Source of the DNA: an uncultured Eubacteriales bacterium
GTDB taxonomy: Bacteria > Bacillota > Clostridia > Oscillospirales > Acutalibacteraceae
Direction: 5' to 3'
DNA: 9,053 nt
Assembly: GCA_900321595.1 (NCBI GenBank)
Contig: ONWP01000293.1
Span: 1-9,053 of the forward strand
Shown piece by piece: positions 7,391 to 9,053 of this stretch. The notes beneath the pieces were generated by a model. It saw only the letters and a list, made by a program, of their open reading frames with translations, did no database searches and was not told the DNA's origin. A program made the translations under genes and the position numbers. Position 1 is the stretch's first letter, and every line of letters begins with the position of its first letter.

Positions 7391-8416
7391 CTAAATGACG
7401 TAATGGGATATTTCTTTTCGGCTTTCGATGCCGAGCTTGTTGAAAATATGGCGCAGGTGCGCGCGGACGGAGTTGACGGAAATGCCGGTAAAATCGGCGA
7501 TCTCCTGATTGACCATGCCCAGCTTCGCAAGCTTCGCGACGTTGTACTCGATGGCCGTCAGACTCGTGGTGATCTCGTCGCCCGTCAGCGCGTTGTGGAT
7601 GTAGACCCAGTGTCTGTGATAGTCGTTCGCCAGATCCTGGATCTGCTTGTAGACCTGCGGCTCGCTGTAGCGCAGGCACTTCTCCACCATGCCGAAGAGC
7701 ATTCTGCGATGCTCGACAAACGGCATGATCAGCCCGTCCGGTTTCGCCAGCTCCCACGCGTGCCGGAAATAGTACTCCGCCTTGCTCCACTCGCTGCGCA
7801 GCATATAACCGGCGCAGATCACGAGGCTCAGATTGATCTCCGGCAGCGGGACGGATTCGTCAGACGTCAGAAGCGCGCCCTCAGCCATGCCGACTGCCCG
7901 TCCCACGTCGCCGATCTCCAACAGATAATGGGTATAGACGTAAAACGCCATGGGCTTGAGAGAAGCCGGAACGGAAAACGCCCTGACGCCGACCTCCGGG
8001 AACCGGATCGCCGGCGCGTTGTAGATCAGGATATTGAAGTACAGCAGAAGATAGCCGCTGAGCACACGCATCGGGTCATCCTCGGGCAGCACGCCCTTGA
8101 GCGCCGCAGCGCTGCGGAAGACGTCCATGAGCGTGTCCACGCTGCCGTCGGCCAGCAAACAGATCGACCGGCACAGGATCGAAGCCGTCACAGCCGGCAG
8201 AGAGCCGACGTCGGCGATCTCCTCGAACCGGCGCATGGCCTCCTGCACGTTGCCGCGGTAGTACAGCAGCTCCGCTTCGCCGATCCTGCGTTTAACGTCG
8301 TCGGTCTGACCGGCGACGAAGAGATCCGCGTCGCCCGGCCGGAATCTTCCGGTGGTCAACGTCAGCGGATCGAAGCTCTTGTCGATCAGATCGAGATGCT
8401 TCGGTTCGGCTGTCAC
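7391..8416 (-). CDS. LuxR-type transcriptional regulator with helical-repeat N-terminal region
   Basis: DNA-binding regulator of 341 residues if started at the GTG at 8416. The C-terminal 56 residues (286-341, from LTAIEYNVAKLAKLG through NSVRAHLRHIFNKLG) form a clear LuxR/GerE helix-turn-helix. The remaining part is helical, with TPR-like pieces reminiscent of MalT-type sensors; no receiver domain or P-loop is seen, so the signal is probably a small molecule or partner protein. The start is uncertain: an ATG at 8458 and a GTG at 8476 are in frame but lack ribosome binding sites and lie at or upstream of the predicted transcription start. GAGGGG lies 13 nt before 8416, a long spacing. It is the first gene of the oxidoreductase cluster and divergent from the acyl-CoA ligase, which suggests that it controls both and itself. 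Confidence 0.87.
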   Translation of the reverse strand: MTAEPKHLDLIDKSFDPLTLTTGRFRPGDADLFVAGQTDDVKRRIGEAELLYYRGNVQEAMRRFEEIADVGSLPAVTASILCRSICLLADGSVDTLMDVFRSAAALKGVLPEDDPMRVLSGYLLLYFNILIYNAPAIRFPEVGVRAFSVPASLKPMAFYVYTHYLLEIGDVGRAVGMAEGALLTSDESVPLPEINLSLVICAGYMLRSEWSKAEYYFRHAWELAKPDGLIMPFVEHRRMLFGMVEKCLRYSEPQVYKQIQDLANDYHRHWVYIHNALTGDEITTSLTAIEYNVAKLAKLGMVNQEIADFTGISVNSVRAHLRHIFNKLGIESRKEISHYVI

Positions 8417-8466
8417 GATCGCACATCTTCCCCTCTGCGGCTGCCCGCACAAACTCATTTTCAGAT

Positions 8467-8495
8467 ATTTTACCACATCCGGCGCAAATATGCAA
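8467..8495 (-). promoter_or_regulatory. Promoter of the regulator-oxidoreductase operon
   Basis: On the minus strand TTGCAT (8495-8490), a 17-nt spacer and TAAAAT (8472-8467) form a sigma-A-like promoter with an extended -10 (TGG directly before TAAAAT). The start of transcription would fall near 8460, giving a leader of about 44 nt to the GTG at 8416. No other promoter or terminator is evident down to 4438, so this would drive all six genes. Confidence 0.6.
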
Positions 8496-8513
8496 TCGTC
8501 CGAGTTTAAAAAT

Positions 8514-8541
8514 TTATGGACTAAGTTTAACTAGTCCATAA
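8514..8541. promoter_or_regulatory. Perfect 10-bp inverted repeat, candidate regulator operator
   Basis: TTATGGACTA (8514-8523) and TAGTCCATAA (8532-8541) are perfect reverse complements around the 8-nt centre AGTTTAAC. The repeat lies in the AT-rich spacer between divergent genes, with its centre about 67 nt from each predicted transcription start. No T run follows either arm, so it is not a terminator. Size and position fit a dimeric regulator acting on both promoters. The neighbouring LuxR-type protein is the natural candidate, by inference. Confidence 0.72.
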
Positions 8542-8558
8542 TAATCAAAAATAAGACG

Positions 8559-8587
8559 ATGAAAACAGAGCGCCGGATTGTTATGAT
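8559..8587 (+). promoter_or_regulatory. Promoter of the acyl-CoA ligase gene
   Basis: TATGAT (8582-8587) is preceded by TGT, making an extended -10. The -35 position (8559-8564, ATGAAA, 17-nt spacer) is a poor match. The predicted start is near 8594, with a leader of about 39 nt. A weak -35 with a good extended -10 is typical of promoters that need an activator, which fits the inverted repeat upstream. Confidence 0.55.
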
Positions 8588-8591
8588 AACA
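8579..8591. repeat. Short palindrome over the ligase -10 element
   Basis: TGTTAT and ATAACA flank a single G, forming a perfect 6-bp inverted repeat that covers the extended -10. It could be a second operator, or arise by chance in AT-rich promoter sequence. Confidence 0.45.
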
Positions 8592-8632
8592 TTGTTAATT
8601 TAAGACGAAAATATGAACACGAGGTGCAAATT

Positions 8633-9053
8633 ATGGTAGAACCCGGCAATATGAGCTGTTATGAATACTACAAAGCCTGTACGGAGGAGTACGGCACATA
8701 CTATTGCCAGCAGCATCTGAGCAAGCGGTATCTCAATACGCAGATCGTCGCCGATATGGACGCGCTCGCGGCTTACGTGCGCATCGAGCTCGGCCTGCAG
8801 CCCGGCGACGTATATACGGTCTTCATGCCGACGACGGTTCAGTCGATCGTCGCGTTCTACGCGCTCAACAAAATCGGCGTCATCGTCAACTTCATCCATC
8901 CGCTGCTGCCGCCCGACGTCGTCGAGGAGACCGTGACGCAGCTGCACTCCAAGGGCATCATGATCCTGGACGTACTCGCGCGCAAATACACCGACATGAT
9001 CAACCGGCTGGGCATTCCCTGCCTCGTCTGCCACAGCTCCGACTACGCGAATA
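8633..9053 (+). CDS. AMP-forming acyl-CoA synthetase/ligase, N-terminal part
   Basis: Predicted to activate an organic or fatty acid with ATP to an acyl-adenylate and then an acyl-CoA. Only the first 140 codons are present; the gene runs off the right edge. The visible part matches the N-terminal region of the AMP-binding superfamily: a helix (DMDALAAYVRIELG), then LQPGDVYTVFMPTTVQSIV (55-73), then ALNKIGVIVNFIHPLLP (77-93), the usual 'GDxV...P...A.lAi.k.Gavv.p.nP' pattern. The P-loop-like and adenylate-binding motifs lie beyond the window, so activity cannot be judged. The ATG at 8633 has GAGGTG (8621-8626) 6 nt upstream; the in-frame ATG at 8651 has none. It is divergent from the regulator and shares its control region. 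The acid substrate is unknown. Members of this superfamily with other chemistry cannot be excluded. Confidence 0.85.
   Translation, partial: MVEPGNMSCYEYYKACTEEYGTYYCQQHLSKRYLNTQIVADMDALAAYVRIELGLQPGDVYTVFMPTTVQSIVAFYALNKIGVIVNFIHPLLPPDVVEETVTQLHSKGIMILDVLARKYTDMINRLGIPCLVCHSSDYAN

Noticed and set aside
7403..8509. Plus-strand open frame of 368 codons opposite the regulator
   Set aside because: Antisense of the LuxR-type gene that also runs through its promoter; no family motif.
8540..8565. Alternative minus-strand promoter (TTTTCA, 16-nt spacer, TATTAT) in the divergent spacer
   Set aside because: The -35 match is weak and the element overlaps the inverted repeat. The TTGCAT/TAAAAT pair nearer the gene is better placed.
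8613..8639. Eight-codon leader ORF (MNTRCKLW) overlapping the ligase start
   Set aside because: No ribosome binding site before it, and no repeated regulatory codons or attenuator hairpin; likely chance.

Overview
The window looks like a piece of chromosome from an anaerobic, high-GC member of the Clostridia (Firmicutes). The evidence is a fused PurL with a C-terminal glutaminase domain of the clostridial type (ending in KMGHAER), a formate--tetrahydrofolate ligase, a ferredoxin-dependent 2-oxoacid oxidoreductase, strong AGGAGG-type ribosome binding sites and sigma-A-like promoters. Placement below class level is not supported by what can be seen. No mobile element, CRISPR array, rRNA or tRNA was seen.

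Left part, plus strand (1-3446): the 3' part of purL (about its last 576 codons) is followed after 4 nt by a complete fhs gene. PurL performs the glutamine-dependent fourth step of purine synthesis. Fhs charges tetrahydrofolate with formate, giving the 10-formyl-THF used by the purine formyl-transfer steps. A GC-rich hairpin with a short T run follows fhs.

Middle, minus strand (3464-4392): a monocistronic gene for a secreted or surface SGNH/GDSL hydrolase, with its own promoter (TTGAAA-17-TATACT), a GTG start and an unusual hydrophobic C-terminus. It converges on fhs.

Right part, minus strand (4413-8495): a tight six-gene cluster that reads as one operon. It starts at a divergent control region and ends at a strong hairpin terminator at 4413-4438. 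In transcription order it holds a LuxR-type regulator with a helical-repeat N-terminal region, a 2x[4Fe-4S] ferredoxin subunit, the alpha (VorB-type), beta and gamma subunits of a 2-oxoacid:ferredoxin oxidoreductase, and an unrecognised 108-residue beta-rich protein. The oxidoreductase genes overlap by 4-8 nt or lie close together, each with a good Shine-Dalgarno sequence.

Right edge, plus strand (8633-9053): the first 140 codons of an AMP-forming acyl-CoA synthetase/ligase, divergent from the regulator. The AT-rich 8477-8632 spacer holds a perfect 10-bp inverted repeat (TTATGGACTA, 8-nt gap, TAGTCCATAA). Its centre lies about 67 nt from both predicted transcription starts, so it is a good candidate operator for the LuxR-type regulator. 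Ligase and oxidoreductase together suggest a module interconverting an organic acid, its acyl-CoA and the corresponding 2-oxoacid. The direction and the substrate cannot be read from the sequence.
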